Assembly: GCF_018500185.1 (NCBI RefSeq)
Contig: NZ_JAHBGI010000002.1
Coordinates: 186,001 to 250,000 of the forward strand
Source of the DNA: Litoribacter ruber
GTDB taxonomy: Bacteria > Bacteroidota > Bacteroidia > Cytophagales > Cyclobacteriaceae
Direction: 5' to 3'
Length of the DNA: 64,000 nt
How positions within the stretch are numbered: the stretch's first letter is position 1; each line of letters starts with the position of its first letter. Made by a program: the position numbers and the translations under genes. The notes below the pieces were generated by a model. The model worked only from the letters and a program-made list of their open reading frames with translations. It was not told the DNA's origin and ran no database searches. Positions 53,001 to 60,552 of this stretch are shown here, piece by piece.

Positions 53001-55797
53001 AACACCAGATGGAAATCCTATGACCACCATATGGGAATTCATGGCCCTATCGGATTATGGCGGTAATATAACGGAAATCCAGTGTGTAGGTATTGATATT
53101 ACCGACCGTAAAAAAGCGGAAATGGAGCTAAGGACAAGTAACCAGCGGTATGAACTAGTAACTAAAGCTACCTCTGATGCTGTGTGGGATTGGGATATTG
53201 AACAAAACTCGATCTTCAGGTCAGCCGGCTTTAGTGAGATGTTCGGGTTTTCCGAAGAACAAATTCAACTAGGCCATGATTTCTGGCAAAGTAAGGTTCA
53301 CCCCAAAGATTTTCATTGGCTAAATGAATCCATTTACAATTTTATCCACCATTTCAAAGACCAAAATTGGATTACAGAATACCGTTTTTACAATGTCAAG
53401 GATGAGATTTTGTACGTAAGGGACAGAGCCATTGCTGTCAGGGATGAGAAGGGTAAGGCCATCCGACTGGTTGGAGCGATTCAGAATATCACTGCCCATA
53501 AAATCAAAGAAAAAGAGGATAAACTAAAGCTCTCCCTAAGTCAAGTCTTTGCCCAAAATGCATCTGTGGAGCAAATATTCCATGACTCTTTGGGCAAGCT
53601 GCTAGAGTTTACTGAACTCGATTATGGCGAAATATGGATTGCCAACCTGGATAATACCAGACTTAACATGGTCACCTATAAAGGGGACTTGAATACCTCC
53701 CCTACCAAGTACAAAATGTCCTTCAAGCGCGATGAGGGCTTTCCGGGGATGGTGTATGGTTCGGCAGAAGTAGTTTTGTTAGGTAACCTGGAAAAACAGA
53801 ATTCATTTGTTCGACACGAGTTCATTCAACAAAACAAATTCAGCTGTGTCATTGGTTATCCCATAAAATTTGAAAAGGAAATTATTGGGGTTATCTGCTT
53901 ATTCCGACATGAAAGCAATGACCCTCTTAACAACCATCCCAAGATATCGGAAAGCAGCCTTCAGCTTTTAGCCTTGGATTTTAAGCGCAAAAAGGCTGAA
54001 CTGGATTTGAACCTATTCTTTGACCTCTCTCCAGATCTTTTGTGTATTGCCAATCTTCAGGGTTATTTCAAAAGGGTCAACGCTTCTTTTACAAAGTTGC
54101 TAGGTTACGATTTTGAAGAGATTCAAGATGTTAACTTTTTGGACATCATCCACCCCGAGGATGTGGAAAAAACCAAATCGGCTTTGGGTAACCTGGACAT
54201 CGGAGAAACCATCTACAATTTCGAAAACCGCTATATCAAAAAAGATAAGACGGTCATTTGGCTTAGTTGGACTGCCACGCCTCTGGTGGGTGAGGAGCAT
54301 GTTTTTGCCATCGCAAGAGATGTGACTGAGAGGAAGAAGTATGAGCTCGAGCTGGAAGCCTCCAAAAAGCAAGTGACCGATACCCTGGAAAGTATTCAGG
54401 ATGGTTTTTTTGCCCTTAATGATGATTATATTGTGACCTTCTGGAATTCTGAAGCAGAAAAATTACTTCGAAGGAATAAAGAAAAAGTGATAGGCACCTT
54501 GCTTTGGGATCATTTTCCTGAGGCCTTGGAGTTGGCATTCTACAAATCCTATGAAGAGGTCAAAAGGACCAAAAAGCCAATTAGATTTGAGGAGCACTTC
54601 CCTCCCCTTCAAGCCTGGTTTGGCGTAAGTGTATTTCCAGCGGAGGAAGGGCTTACTGTCTATTTTAAGGATATTACCAAAGAAAAGCTAGCTGAGCTGG
54701 AATTGTTGAAGTTTAAGAAAGTAATCGAGAACAGCCAGGAAGCCATCAGTATTATTAATATCCAGCCAAAAAGCATTTACCTCAATCCTACCTTTGAGAA
54801 AAACCTTCAGCTAAACTCAAAGGAGCTTGAGGGTTTTGGGGAAATAAACCTGTATGAAAACAAACAGAAGGGGGCAGCGATATTTGAAAAGCTTTTCGAC
54901 GGGGAGTTTGTCAAAGAAGAGGTTGATCTGTTAAACCAAGCGGGCGAAATCCTCCATTACTCCCTTAGTGCAGGGCCGATTTATGATGATAATGGAAAGC
55001 TTGTCGCCATTTATGGAATCCATGCCGATATTAGCGAACGGATCAAGAATGAAAACCGATTAAAGGAACTTAACCGCAAATTGGAAACCCACGCCAAGGA
55101 ACTTGCACGATCAAACGCCGAATTGGAGCAGTTTGCCTATGTGGCCTCCCATGATCTACAGGAACCCTTGAGAATGGTTACTAGTTTCCTTAATTTGCTG
55201 GAGAAAAAATACAAGGAGCAATTAGACGATAAGGGAAGGAAATACATTTATTTCGCAGTGGATGGCGCCAAAAGGATGCGGCAGATTATCTTGGATCTAT
55301 TGGAATACAGTCGTGTGGGCCGGATGGAAGACAAGTTCGAAAAGGTAGATATGAATGGCATTCTGGAAGAAATCCGATCGCTTCACAGACAGCAGATTGC
55401 TGAAACAAGCGCAAAGATCCTTGCGGATTCATTGCCCACCCTTACTATACCAAAGGCACCCATCAGGCAGGTTTTCCATAACCTGATCAACAATGGCCTG
55501 AAATACCAGGCACCTGGCAATAGGCCCGTAATAAAGATCCAATGGAAAGAGTTGGCAGATCATTTTGAATTTTCTATTGAAGACAATGGAATAGGTTTCA
55601 ATCCTGAATACAGGGAAAAGGTATTTGTCATTTTCCAAAGACTGCACCAGCGCGAGGAGTATAGCGGCACCGGAATGGGGCTTGCCGTCACCAGAAAAAT
55701 AATTGAAAACCTGAAAGGGAAAATATGGGTGGATTCAAAAGAAGGTATCGGGAGTACTTTTTACTTTACGATTCCCAAAAAAGCCCCTAAATCATAA
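50059..55797 (+). CDS. Giant PAS/GAF hybrid sensor histidine kinase
   Basis: A 1912-residue soluble histidine kinase. Modules: A 1-131, B 151-275, C 277-395, E 403-510 (D absent), F 524-640, G 650-765, H 783-890, an extra PAS X 900-1015 found only here, I 1030-1145, GAF ~1154-1310, J 1319-1430, K 1443-1545, L 1553-1660, a coiled-coil linker, then DHp ~1690-1755 with the phospho-acceptor His1698 in VASHDLQEPL. The HATPase domain ~1790-1905 has the N box HNLINNGLKY, G1 DNGIGFNP (Asp1842) and G2 GTGMGLAVTRKI. The kinase core is of the HWE-unlike, phytochrome/Rcp1-partner type. Two response regulators follow 70 bp downstream without a terminator, so they are the likely partners. Confidence 0.93.
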   Translation: MDQSLLQGIFDGAPTSYLIVEANKPIFTILDVNKSYLRDTNRDKEDLIGKGIFEAFPSLGDDNGPKNLENSLNKIIREKKAHEMPIVKYDVFNHRTGKIEEHYWEPINTPILNEQGEVECIIHQVKEVTDYVLLQIKNNSEKSQLEETKLKFESVFNFSSAGIAMLDLDGRWIEVNPKICEITGYSRKELFEMTFQDLTHPDDLKNDLEHVQMLLEDKIKHYKLEKRYLHKDGHVIWAWLSVTLVRKGNGKPYHFISHVLDITDKKENEKALLVSENRYESLFQHHPDAVFAFDLNGKFIEANQNAVAIAEGSLSKLLDSNFLVFLPDGEKQRVSDYFQRAKNGEQLNYNIDFTSFKNTKLRLNITNLPIYQGEEITGVYGIAKDITASEQAKTELKESRDRLEKVYSRSLDVICTIDREGNFQEVSQASHKIWGFSPEELTGRLYIDLVHPDDRDITLAAAQAIMQGQDVTAFQNRYLRKDGKVVPIIWSAHYDPEDQLMFCVARDGREKIEAEIILRKNEERFRKLVQDGSDLIAILDEEGNYAYVSPTSYSILEISPEELLGKSAFDYIHPEDVDNVYEHFGRLERERRISLPPFRFQNKHGQWRWMETQITNLLEDSTIKGIVANSRDITERIKAEIELQQTAEKYWTLFNSSPLPQWIYDLETLRFLDVNHATVEFYGYDQEEFLRMTLADIRPAEEIDKMMIAHQKNLGEKSTHKFGIFTHQKCNGELAKMEIYGYALTYQDLPAKMIIALDVTEREEALSRLYDRENKLVAAQKLAKIGYWQNNLEKQQIDWSDEVYEMFGVPLGTVITEQHHWAPIPEEERTTFRKVIQNCIANKDSYEFEHSIVLPDGSVKWIKEFGYYRPNLDGDWVLSGTVQDITKDRLAKELLIESESRYRAIIESHTSFVIRTDLEGQYTFCNEKYEETFAWIYSDGKILGKKAVDSIMPYHLEKMEETIEKCLTFSNEAFRVEIDKRTPDGNPMTTIWEFMALSDYGGNITEIQCVGIDITDRKKAEMELRTSNQRYELVTKATSDAVWDWDIEQNSIFRSAGFSEMFGFSEEQIQLGHDFWQSKVHPKDFHWLNESIYNFIHHFKDQNWITEYRFYNVKDEILYVRDRAIAVRDEKGKAIRLVGAIQNITAHKIKEKEDKLKLSLSQVFAQNASVEQIFHDSLGKLLEFTELDYGEIWIANLDNTRLNMVTYKGDLNTSPTKYKMSFKRDEGFPGMVYGSAEVVLLGNLEKQNSFVRHEFIQQNKFSCVIGYPIKFEKEIIGVICLFRHESNDPLNNHPKISESSLQLLALDFKRKKAELDLNLFFDLSPDLLCIANLQGYFKRVNASFTKLLGYDFEEIQDVNFLDIIHPEDVEKTKSALGNLDIGETIYNFENRYIKKDKTVIWLSWTATPLVGEEHVFAIARDVTERKKYELELEASKKQVTDTLESIQDGFFALNDDYIVTFWNSEAEKLLRRNKEKVIGTLLWDHFPEALELAFYKSYEEVKRTKKPIRFEEHFPPLQAWFGVSVFPAEEGLTVYFKDITKEKLAELELLKFKKVIENSQEAISIINIQPKSIYLNPTFEKNLQLNSKELEGFGEINLYENKQKGAAIFEKLFDGEFVKEEVDLLNQAGEILHYSLSAGPIYDDNGKLVAIYGIHADISERIKNENRLKELNRKLETHAKELARSNAELEQFAYVASHDLQEPLRMVTSFLNLLEKKYKEQLDDKGRKYIYFAVDGAKRMRQIILDLLEYSRVGRMEDKFEKVDMNGILEEIRSLHRQQIAETSAKILADSLPTLTIPKAPIRQVFHNLINNGLKYQAPGNRPVIKIQWKELADHFEFSIEDNGIGFNPEYREKVFVIFQRLHQREEYSGTGMGLAVTRKIIENLKGKIWVDSKEGIGSTFYFTIPKKAPKS

Positions 55798-55867
55798 CTC
55801 TAAAATAAACCCGTGGTGAATCCAGTTATAATTGCTCATTATCACATTATTTTTTAACTTGTAGCAT

Positions 55868-56299
55868 ATGAATCCCATAAAAATTCTATTAATAGAAGAT
55901 AATGAAGGAGATATCCTTTTGACTCTGGAGGCTTTTGAAGAAGGAAAGATTTTTAATACCATCCAAGTGATCCGGGATGGGGAGTCAGCCATAGATTATC
56001 TGGAAAAAAGAAATGACTTTGTCAGAGCCTCCCGTCCCGATTTGATTCTATTGGATGTAAATCTTCCCAAAAAAAACGGCCACGAGGTTTTAAAATATAT
56101 CAAACAAACTGAACACTTAAAAAGTATTCCTGTCATTATGCTCACGACTTCTTCCTCACAAGTGGATATCGACAGCGCCTATAAGAATTATGCTAATTGC
56201 TATATTACCAAGCCAGTTGAAGTAAGTGATTTCATAGAGGCTGTGGGAAAAATAGAAGATTTTTGGATTAATATCGTACAACTACCAACCAACAGTTAA
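55868..56299 (+). CDS. Single-domain response regulator (Rcp1-like)
   Basis: A 143-residue receiver domain with the acidic pocket LLIEDNEGDI, phospho-acceptor Asp63 in LILLDVNLPKKNG, the conserved Thr in VIMLTTSSS and Lys in ITKPVEV. There is no output domain. The long loop after beta-1 and the slightly extended C-terminus resemble Rcp1-type regulators that serve phytochrome-like kinases. It is 70 bp downstream of the giant kinase and 3 bp upstream of the receiver-PAS-DHp gene, so it is probably a shuttle between the two. Confidence 0.93.
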   Translation: MNPIKILLIEDNEGDILLTLEAFEEGKIFNTIQVIRDGESAIDYLEKRNDFVRASRPDLILLDVNLPKKNGHEVLKYIKQTEHLKSIPVIMLTTSSSQVDIDSAYKNYANCYITKPVEVSDFIEAVGKIEDFWINIVQLPTNS

Positions 56300-56302
56300 A
56301 CT

Positions 56303-57304
56303 GTGTATAAAGACCACAAAAAATACAAGGTCCTGGTAATAGAAGATAACCCAGGCGATTTTGCATTGATTGAGGATTACCTGCAGGAATACATAGCCAA
56401 TCCTGAAACCATTCAGGCCAAAAGCTTTAAAGAGGCTGAATATTTCCTATGCCAAACAGATGATTGCCCCTATGATGTGGTGCTGTTGGATTTATCCCTT
56501 CCTGATGGTAGCGGTGAGCAACTTATTTTTGACCTCAACGCCTTGGAACCCGGCTGCCCTGTCATAATTCTTTCAGGATATTCTGATTTTGAATTCAGTG
56601 TAAGATCACTTTCTTTGGGGGTTTCGGATTATTTGATTAAGGATGACTTGTCCCCTTCTGTTCTTTATAAGAGCCTGGTTTACAACATAGAGCGGAAAAG
56701 GATACTTCATGATTTGGAAGAGTCAAAAAGCCGCTACAGCCACCTTTTTCACCTGAGCCCCCAGCCGATGTGGGTCTTTGATCTGGAAAGTCTCAAATTC
56801 CTCGACGTTAACCAGGCGACCCTTAGCCACTATGGTTTTTCGAGGGAGGAATTTTTGTCCATGACTATCAAAGAAATTCGACCAGCGGAAGAAGTAGTCA
56901 AGCTGGAAAATCTTATCCAAAGCTCAAGGCTTACCCAAAAGCCATTTCATGGAATGGCCAAGCACCGTAAAAAAAATGGTGATATAATTCATGTGGAAGT
57001 CAAAACCAATTTTATAAAATTTAAAGATCAAGATGCAATATTGGTACTATCTTCTGATATCACGGAAAGATTAAAATACATCAAAACCATAGAAAAGCAA
57101 AACCAGCAGATGAGGGAAATTGCCTGGATCCAATCCCATGTAGTAAGAGCCCCCATAGCTCGGCTGATGGGCTTGGTAAATTTGATTGATTTGGAAAAAG
57201 CCACTGACAAAGACCATAAAGAATTGCTTACGCATATCATGGATTCAGCAGAGGAACTTGACAAAATTGTACGTGAAATCAACACCAAGACAAAAGAAAT
57301 GTAA
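56303..57304 (+). CDS. Receiver-PAS-DHp protein without ATPase domain
   Basis: A 333-residue protein starting with GTG 3 bp after the upstream stop; no ATG fits the receiver start. Residues ~8-125 are a receiver with VLVIEDNPGDF, phospho-acceptor Asp63 in VVLLDLSLPDGSG and LIKDD at the Lys position. Residues ~143-258 are a PAS of the same type as module G in the giant proteins (LSPQPMWVFDLESLKFLDVN; SMTIKEIRPAEE). Residues ~265-330 are a DHp-like helical hairpin with His279 in WIQSHVVRAPIARLMGLV. There is no HATPase domain. It may be a phosphotransfer node: its histidine could take phosphate from the upstream kinase in trans. Confidence 0.87.
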   Translation: MYKDHKKYKVLVIEDNPGDFALIEDYLQEYIANPETIQAKSFKEAEYFLCQTDDCPYDVVLLDLSLPDGSGEQLIFDLNALEPGCPVIILSGYSDFEFSVRSLSLGVSDYLIKDDLSPSVLYKSLVYNIERKRILHDLEESKSRYSHLFHLSPQPMWVFDLESLKFLDVNQATLSHYGFSREEFLSMTIKEIRPAEEVVKLENLIQSSRLTQKPFHGMAKHRKKNGDIIHVEVKTNFIKFKDQDAILVLSSDITERLKYIKTIEKQNQQMREIAWIQSHVVRAPIARLMGLVNLIDLEKATDKDHKELLTHIMDSAEELDKIVREINTKTKEM

Positions 57305-57326
57305 ATCACTGTCAATGAAATGATTA

Positions 57327-57362
57327 CAAGACCGGCACCCTCAGTGCTGGTCTTGCATTTTT
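57327..57362 (+). terminator. Terminator closing the kinase/response-regulator operon
   Basis: CAAGACCGGCAC (57327-57338) pairs with GTGCTGGTCTTG (57344-57355), one wobble pair, 5-base loop, followed by CATTTTT. It lies 22 bp after the stop. Confidence 0.85.
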
Positions 57363-57552
57363 AGACGGTTTATATACAAAATCGAAACGTTCAACAGCTG
57401 TTATAGACCATTTAAACACAAATAATAATTTGAACGTAAATAATGATTATTTAATTAAAATAAAAATAATTTATAACGTTTAGATTAAAATCTTGTAATA
57501 ATTTGCTATATTTACATCATACCTTTATAAAAGCACTTAATATTGTTATTTA

Positions 57553-57759
57553 ATGAGTAAGATTAACCCTTTAATTATCATAGGATTTTTTGGAATTGGA
57601 GTTACCTTATGTATGCAGCTTTTTTTATTGGCATTCTATGATATCCCGTCCACCCAAAAGTCTTTTATGGCAATCCACCCCATCTTTGCCACCATGGTAG
57701 TTATTGGCTACATCAAGGACATTTCCTCCAAGCCTAGGAAGAAATTGATGAGGAAGTGA
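57553..57759 (+). CDS. Small two-helix membrane protein, hypothetical
   Basis: A 68-residue frame with two hydrophobic segments (PLIIIGFFGIGVTLCMQLFLL, shortened here to PLIIIGFFGIGVTLC, and FMAIHPIFATMVVIGYI) and a basic C-terminus (KPRKKLMRK), so it probably sits in the inner membrane with the C-terminus inside. No family was recognised. An AT-rich upstream region with a TATATTTA element (~57508-57515) could be its promoter. It is isolated between the PAS operon terminator and a repeat-rich gap. A real gene is likely from its hydropathy and positive-inside pattern but unproven. Confidence 0.55.
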   Translation: MSKINPLIIIGFFGIGVTLCMQLFLLAFYDIPSTQKSFMAIHPIFATMVVIGYIKDISSKPRKKLMRK

Positions 57760-57765
57760 GATGCT

Positions 57766-58003
57766 GTACTAAGTACGATGTACTATGTACTAAGTACACC
57801 GCAGGGCATTCCCTTCCTTTAATCCCTTACCTCTAATGACATTTGAAACAAACCGCAGTGAACCAGAGGCTCAGAGATAAAATGCCCACCGGATAACTTG
57901 TCCCCTGCCCGCTGTCGCAACCATGGAAAGCGTCTCAAGAATCACAGCCGCGCAAAGTGGCCTTTGTGAAACTTCGTGACCACTGGGTGGCCTTTGTGGC
58001 CCA
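57766..58003. repeat. Intergenic repeat patch: GTACTAAGTAC copies and CTTTGTGG-family element
   Basis: GTACTAAGTAC occurs at 57766-57776 and again at 57787-57797; a related copy is at 59825-59837. Further right, 57950-58003 contains the CGCAAAGTGGCCTTTGTGAAA...CTTCGTG...GTGGCCTTTGTGGCCCA sequence (quoted in parts) that is nearly identical to the B segment of the 173-bp tandem repeat at 60.2-60.5 kb. No gene is seen between 57760 and 58065. Confidence 0.65.
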
Positions 58004-58054
58004 TTTACATTTTACCCCTACTTTCTACTTCTAACTTCTTACTTAATTTTTCCC

Positions 58055-58062
58055 TATCTTTG
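58055..58062 (+). promoter_or_regulatory. Predicted -7 element before the cytosine deaminase gene
   Basis: TATCTTTG is a perfect TAnnTTTG match and ends 3 bp before the ATG at 58066. This suggests a leaderless mRNA and also supports 58066 as the start over the in-frame codon at 57976. Confidence 0.45.
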
Positions 58063-58065
58063 ACT

Positions 58066-58503
58066 ATGGATCAATTTTATAAAGCGGCCTTGGATGAGGC
58101 TAAAAAAGGACTTCATGAAGGTGGCATCCCAATAGGGAGCGTCCTTGTGCACGGCGGGAAAATTATTGGCCGTGGTCACAACAAGCGGGTGCAAAGCGGC
58201 AGCTGTGTGCTCCATGGTGAAATGGATGCCTTGGAAAATGCCGGTAGGCAACCAGCCAGCGTCTACCAAAACTCCGTAATTTACACCACCCTATCCCCCT
58301 GCCCCATGTGCACGGGGGCGATCTTACTTTACGGCATCCCTAAAGTGATCGTGGGCGAAAACAAAAACTTCCTTGGCGCGGAAGACCATCTCAGAAACAA
58401 CGGCGTGGAAGTGGAAGTCATCCAAGATCAAGAAACCATCGACATGATGGCCAAATTTATTCAGGATAAACCGGAGCTTTGGAATGAAGACATTGGGGAA
58501 TAA
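58066..58503 (+). CDS. Cytosine deaminase, yeast Fcy1-like
   Basis: A 145-residue zinc deaminase of the CDA fold. Zinc ligands and catalytic Glu are in VLHGEMDALEN and SPCPMCTGAILLYG. The GIPIGSVLV, GRGHNKRVQSGS, PKVIVGENKNFLGAE and C-terminal FIQDKPELWNEDIGE segments resemble yeast cytosine deaminase (as I remember it, ending in a similar W-x-EDIGE), more than tRNA adenosine deaminase TadA or guanine deaminase. Likely reaction: cytosine to uracil in pyrimidine salvage. The upstream ORF extension from 57976 is repeat-derived and is excluded. It is convergent with cbpM, 12 bp apart. Confidence 0.82.
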   Translation: MDQFYKAALDEAKKGLHEGGIPIGSVLVHGGKIIGRGHNKRVQSGSCVLHGEMDALENAGRQPASVYQNSVIYTTLSPCPMCTGAILLYGIPKVIVGENKNFLGAEDHLRNNGVEVEVIQDQETIDMMAKFIQDKPELWNEDIGE

Positions 58504-58515
58504 GATTTTCCCCTT

Positions 58516-58809
58516 TCAAATCTCATATTTCCTTAATCTGGTTTTCAATTTTTCATTTTCTTCATGAAGATGTTCAATTTTTTCAAGCAAATGAAAAATG
58601 GCACCAATACCCTCAGGGTTGATGTTCAATTCCTTGTAAAGTCGAACTATCTGTTCCAGCTTGTGTAGACTGTCCTCCGGAAGGTACGTATCTTCCTCGA
58701 TATAGGAGATTTCCAACAGCCCTTCCTCCTGAACTTTGCTGATAAAAGATATCTCCAATCCGTGGTAGGTACAAAAGCTAGAAACCGTAATTAAATTCCT
58801 ATTTTCCAT
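58516..58809 (-). CDS. cbpM: Chaperone modulator CbpM
   Basis: A 97-residue protein with a MerR-like N-terminal part ([22 protein letters not shown], split by eye into two helices) and a C-terminal helical part ending in a charged coiled coil ([21 protein letters not shown]). CbpM binds the J-domain of CbpA and inhibits its co-chaperone activity. Its start overlaps the end of the DnaJ-like gene by 11 bp, the normal cbpA-cbpM arrangement, which supports the assignment although sequence conservation in this family is low. Confidence 0.82.
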   Translation of the reverse strand: MENRNLITVSSFCTYHGLEISFISKVQEEGLLEISYIEEDTYLPEDSLHKLEQIVRLYKELNINPEGIGAIFHLLEKIEHLHEENEKLKTRLRKYEI

Positions 58810-59719
58810 GGCTTTGTAAATCTCGAAGTTGGGTAAACAATTCCTTTTCCTTTGCAGTCAAGTTTTCCGGTAGCTTTATATTAATATTAACATATAGGTC
58901 CCCGAATTGACCATCCTGCTTATAAACAGGGAAGCCCTTGCCTTTTAGGCGGATGGTGCTGCCCGACTGAGTACCAGCCTTAATTTTGATTTTCACCTTT
59001 CCATCAAAGGTAGGTACGACCACCTCACCGCCTAACACAGCGGTATACAGATCCAACTGCACTTTGCTATGCAGGTCATCCCCTTCTCTCTGAAAGGTGG
59101 TGTCATTAATAATATGAAAGGTTATATACAGATCGCCTTTTGGTCCACCGTTCATTCCTTCCCCTCCGTAACCCCTGATCTTGATGGTCTGCCCATCAGC
59201 TATACCAGCAGGAACGGTAATCCTAATTTGTTTTTCATTTACTGTCAAAGTATGCTTTTGTGTAGTATACACATCTGAGAGTCTAAGGTGCAGCTCCGCT
59301 TTATAATCTGGTCCTTTATACTTTACACCACCGCTCTTTTGGCCTTGCTGGTAGAATCTTTGCTCCCCTCCAAACATGGAACTGAAAAAATCAGAAAAGT
59401 CCTCCTCGGTGAAATGTCCGGAATAGGCTCTTCTGCCATCCTGTGAGGATTGAGCTTGGCGCCTTCCTCCTCCAGCCCGTTCAAATTCTTCGGCATGACG
59501 CCAGTCCTTCCCATACTGGTCATATTTCTTTCTTTTTACAGGGTCACTCAGAACTTCATTGGCCTCATTTACCTGCTTAAATTTTTCCTCTGCCGTCTTG
59601 TCATTGGGGTTGAGGTCGGGATGATATTTTCGTGCTAGCCTCCTATAGGCTTTCTTGATTTCACCCTCACTAGCCCCTCTTTCCAGCTCCAATACCTTGT
59701 AATAATCTATAAATTCCAT
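58799..59719 (-). CDS. cbpA: DnaJ-class co-chaperone CbpA
   Basis: A 306-residue J-protein: J domain 1-70 with the HPD motif in [18 protein letters not shown], a Gly/Gln-rich linker (~75-130) with [11 protein letters not shown], and two C-terminal substrate-binding beta domains (~140-300; [40 protein letters not shown]). The CxxCxGxG zinc-finger repeats of canonical DnaJ are absent, which marks it as a CbpA-type (class B) protein. It stimulates DnaK. It is followed by cbpM with an 11-bp overlap. Confidence 0.93.
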   Translation of the reverse strand: MEFIDYYKVLELERGASEGEIKKAYRRLARKYHPDLNPNDKTAEEKFKQVNEANEVLSDPVKRKKYDQYGKDWRHAEEFERAGGGRRQAQSSQDGRRAYSGHFTEEDFSDFFSSMFGGEQRFYQQGQKSGGVKYKGPDYKAELHLRLSDVYTTQKHTLTVNEKQIRITVPAGIADGQTIKIRGYGGEGMNGGPKGDLYITFHIINDTTFQREGDDLHSKVQLDLYTAVLGGEVVVPTFDGKVKIKIKAGTQSGSTIRLKGKGFPVYKQDGQFGDLYVNINIKLPENLTAKEKELFTQLRDLQSHGK

Positions 59720-60552
59720 ATGGAAAAAATGAATCTATTTATGGTCTCCTTTTTACTTTTAACTTGACTTTTAAATCATACTCGCATTTATAACCTCGTA
59801 TGTATGTTTTGGTACAAAGTACTAGGTACTAAGTACCAAGTACTCCTATCATCAGTGGTAGACTTTCAGTCATTTTGCCCAGCTGTGGTAATCCGTTGCC
59901 TTTATTTTCGTCGCCCTCCCTCAAAGCTTCGCTCTTCGGATGGGGTCTCCTTTGTGCGAATAAAAAACTTCATCATTCATCATTCATCATTCGACATTTT
60001 AGAAAACGTGGCTGAAACGACCTTTTGTCATATCCTGATTTTACTTGGCACTTTTTTCTCACGCTTTTAAATTTTCTCCACAAAGTGGCATTTCCCGATC
60101 CGCTTCGCTACTCGGAAAAAGTTGTGAAACTTCGTGGAAACTTGGTGTCCTTAGGGGCCCATTTTGTCACGTCCTAATTTTACTTGACAGGTTTTCTCTG
60201 AGCTCTCTGAGGCTCTGTGGTTACTTTTGTCACGTCCTAAATTTACTTGACGCTTTTTTCTCAAACTTTTAAATTTTTCTCCGCGAAGTGGCCTTTATGA
60301 AACTTCGTGAAATCTTGGTGGCCTTTGTGGCCCATTTTGTCACATCCTAATTGTACTTGACAGATTTTCTCTGAGCTCTCTGAGGCTCTGTGGTTACTTT
60401 TGTCACGTCCCAAATTTACTTGACGCTTTTTTCTCAAACTTTTATATTTTTCTCTGCGAAGTGGCCTTTGTGAAACTTCGTGAAAACTTGGTGGCCTTTG
60501 TGGCCCATTTACATCTGCTTTGTAATTCTAACCTTGTATTTCGTACTTCCTT
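59720..60552. other. Repeat-dominated intergenic region (833 bp)
   Basis: No gene is supported here; the open frames inside are made of repeat sequence. 59815-59845 holds TACTAAGTAC-type copies (GGTACTAAGTACC at 59825-59837), 60022-60507 the 173-bp tandem repeat, and 59860-60020 unstructured AT-rich sequence. The cbpA promoter should lie near 59720-59800. Confidence 0.7.
60022..60507. repeat. 173-bp tandem repeat made of two related sub-units
   Basis: Each unit is segment A (63 bp: TTTTGTCACGTCCTAATTTT, CTTGACAG, CTCTGAGCTCTCTGAGGCTC, TGTGGTTAC) plus segment B (110 bp: TTTTGTCACGTCCTAAATTT, CTTGACGC, CTCCGCGAAGTGGCC, CTTCGTG, GTGGCCTTTGTGGCCCA). Both segments start with the same 20-base lead. 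Unit 1 is 60162-60334, unit 2 is 60335-60507, and a diverged B-like copy occupies 60022-60161. The units are nearly identical. Confidence 0.85.

Noticed and set aside
57976-58065. N-terminal extension of the cytosine deaminase
   Set aside because: The 30 extra codons derive from the repeat patch and AT-rich spacer; the family start and the -7 element both support 58066.
59804-60272. Open frames of 75-88 codons in the cbpA-LOG gap
   Set aside because: They consist of intergenic repeat sequence, have no family motif and overlap each other.
60022-60507. Possible CRISPR array
   Set aside because: Units are 173 bp with conserved sequence throughout; there are no short repeats separated by unique spacers and no cas genes nearby.
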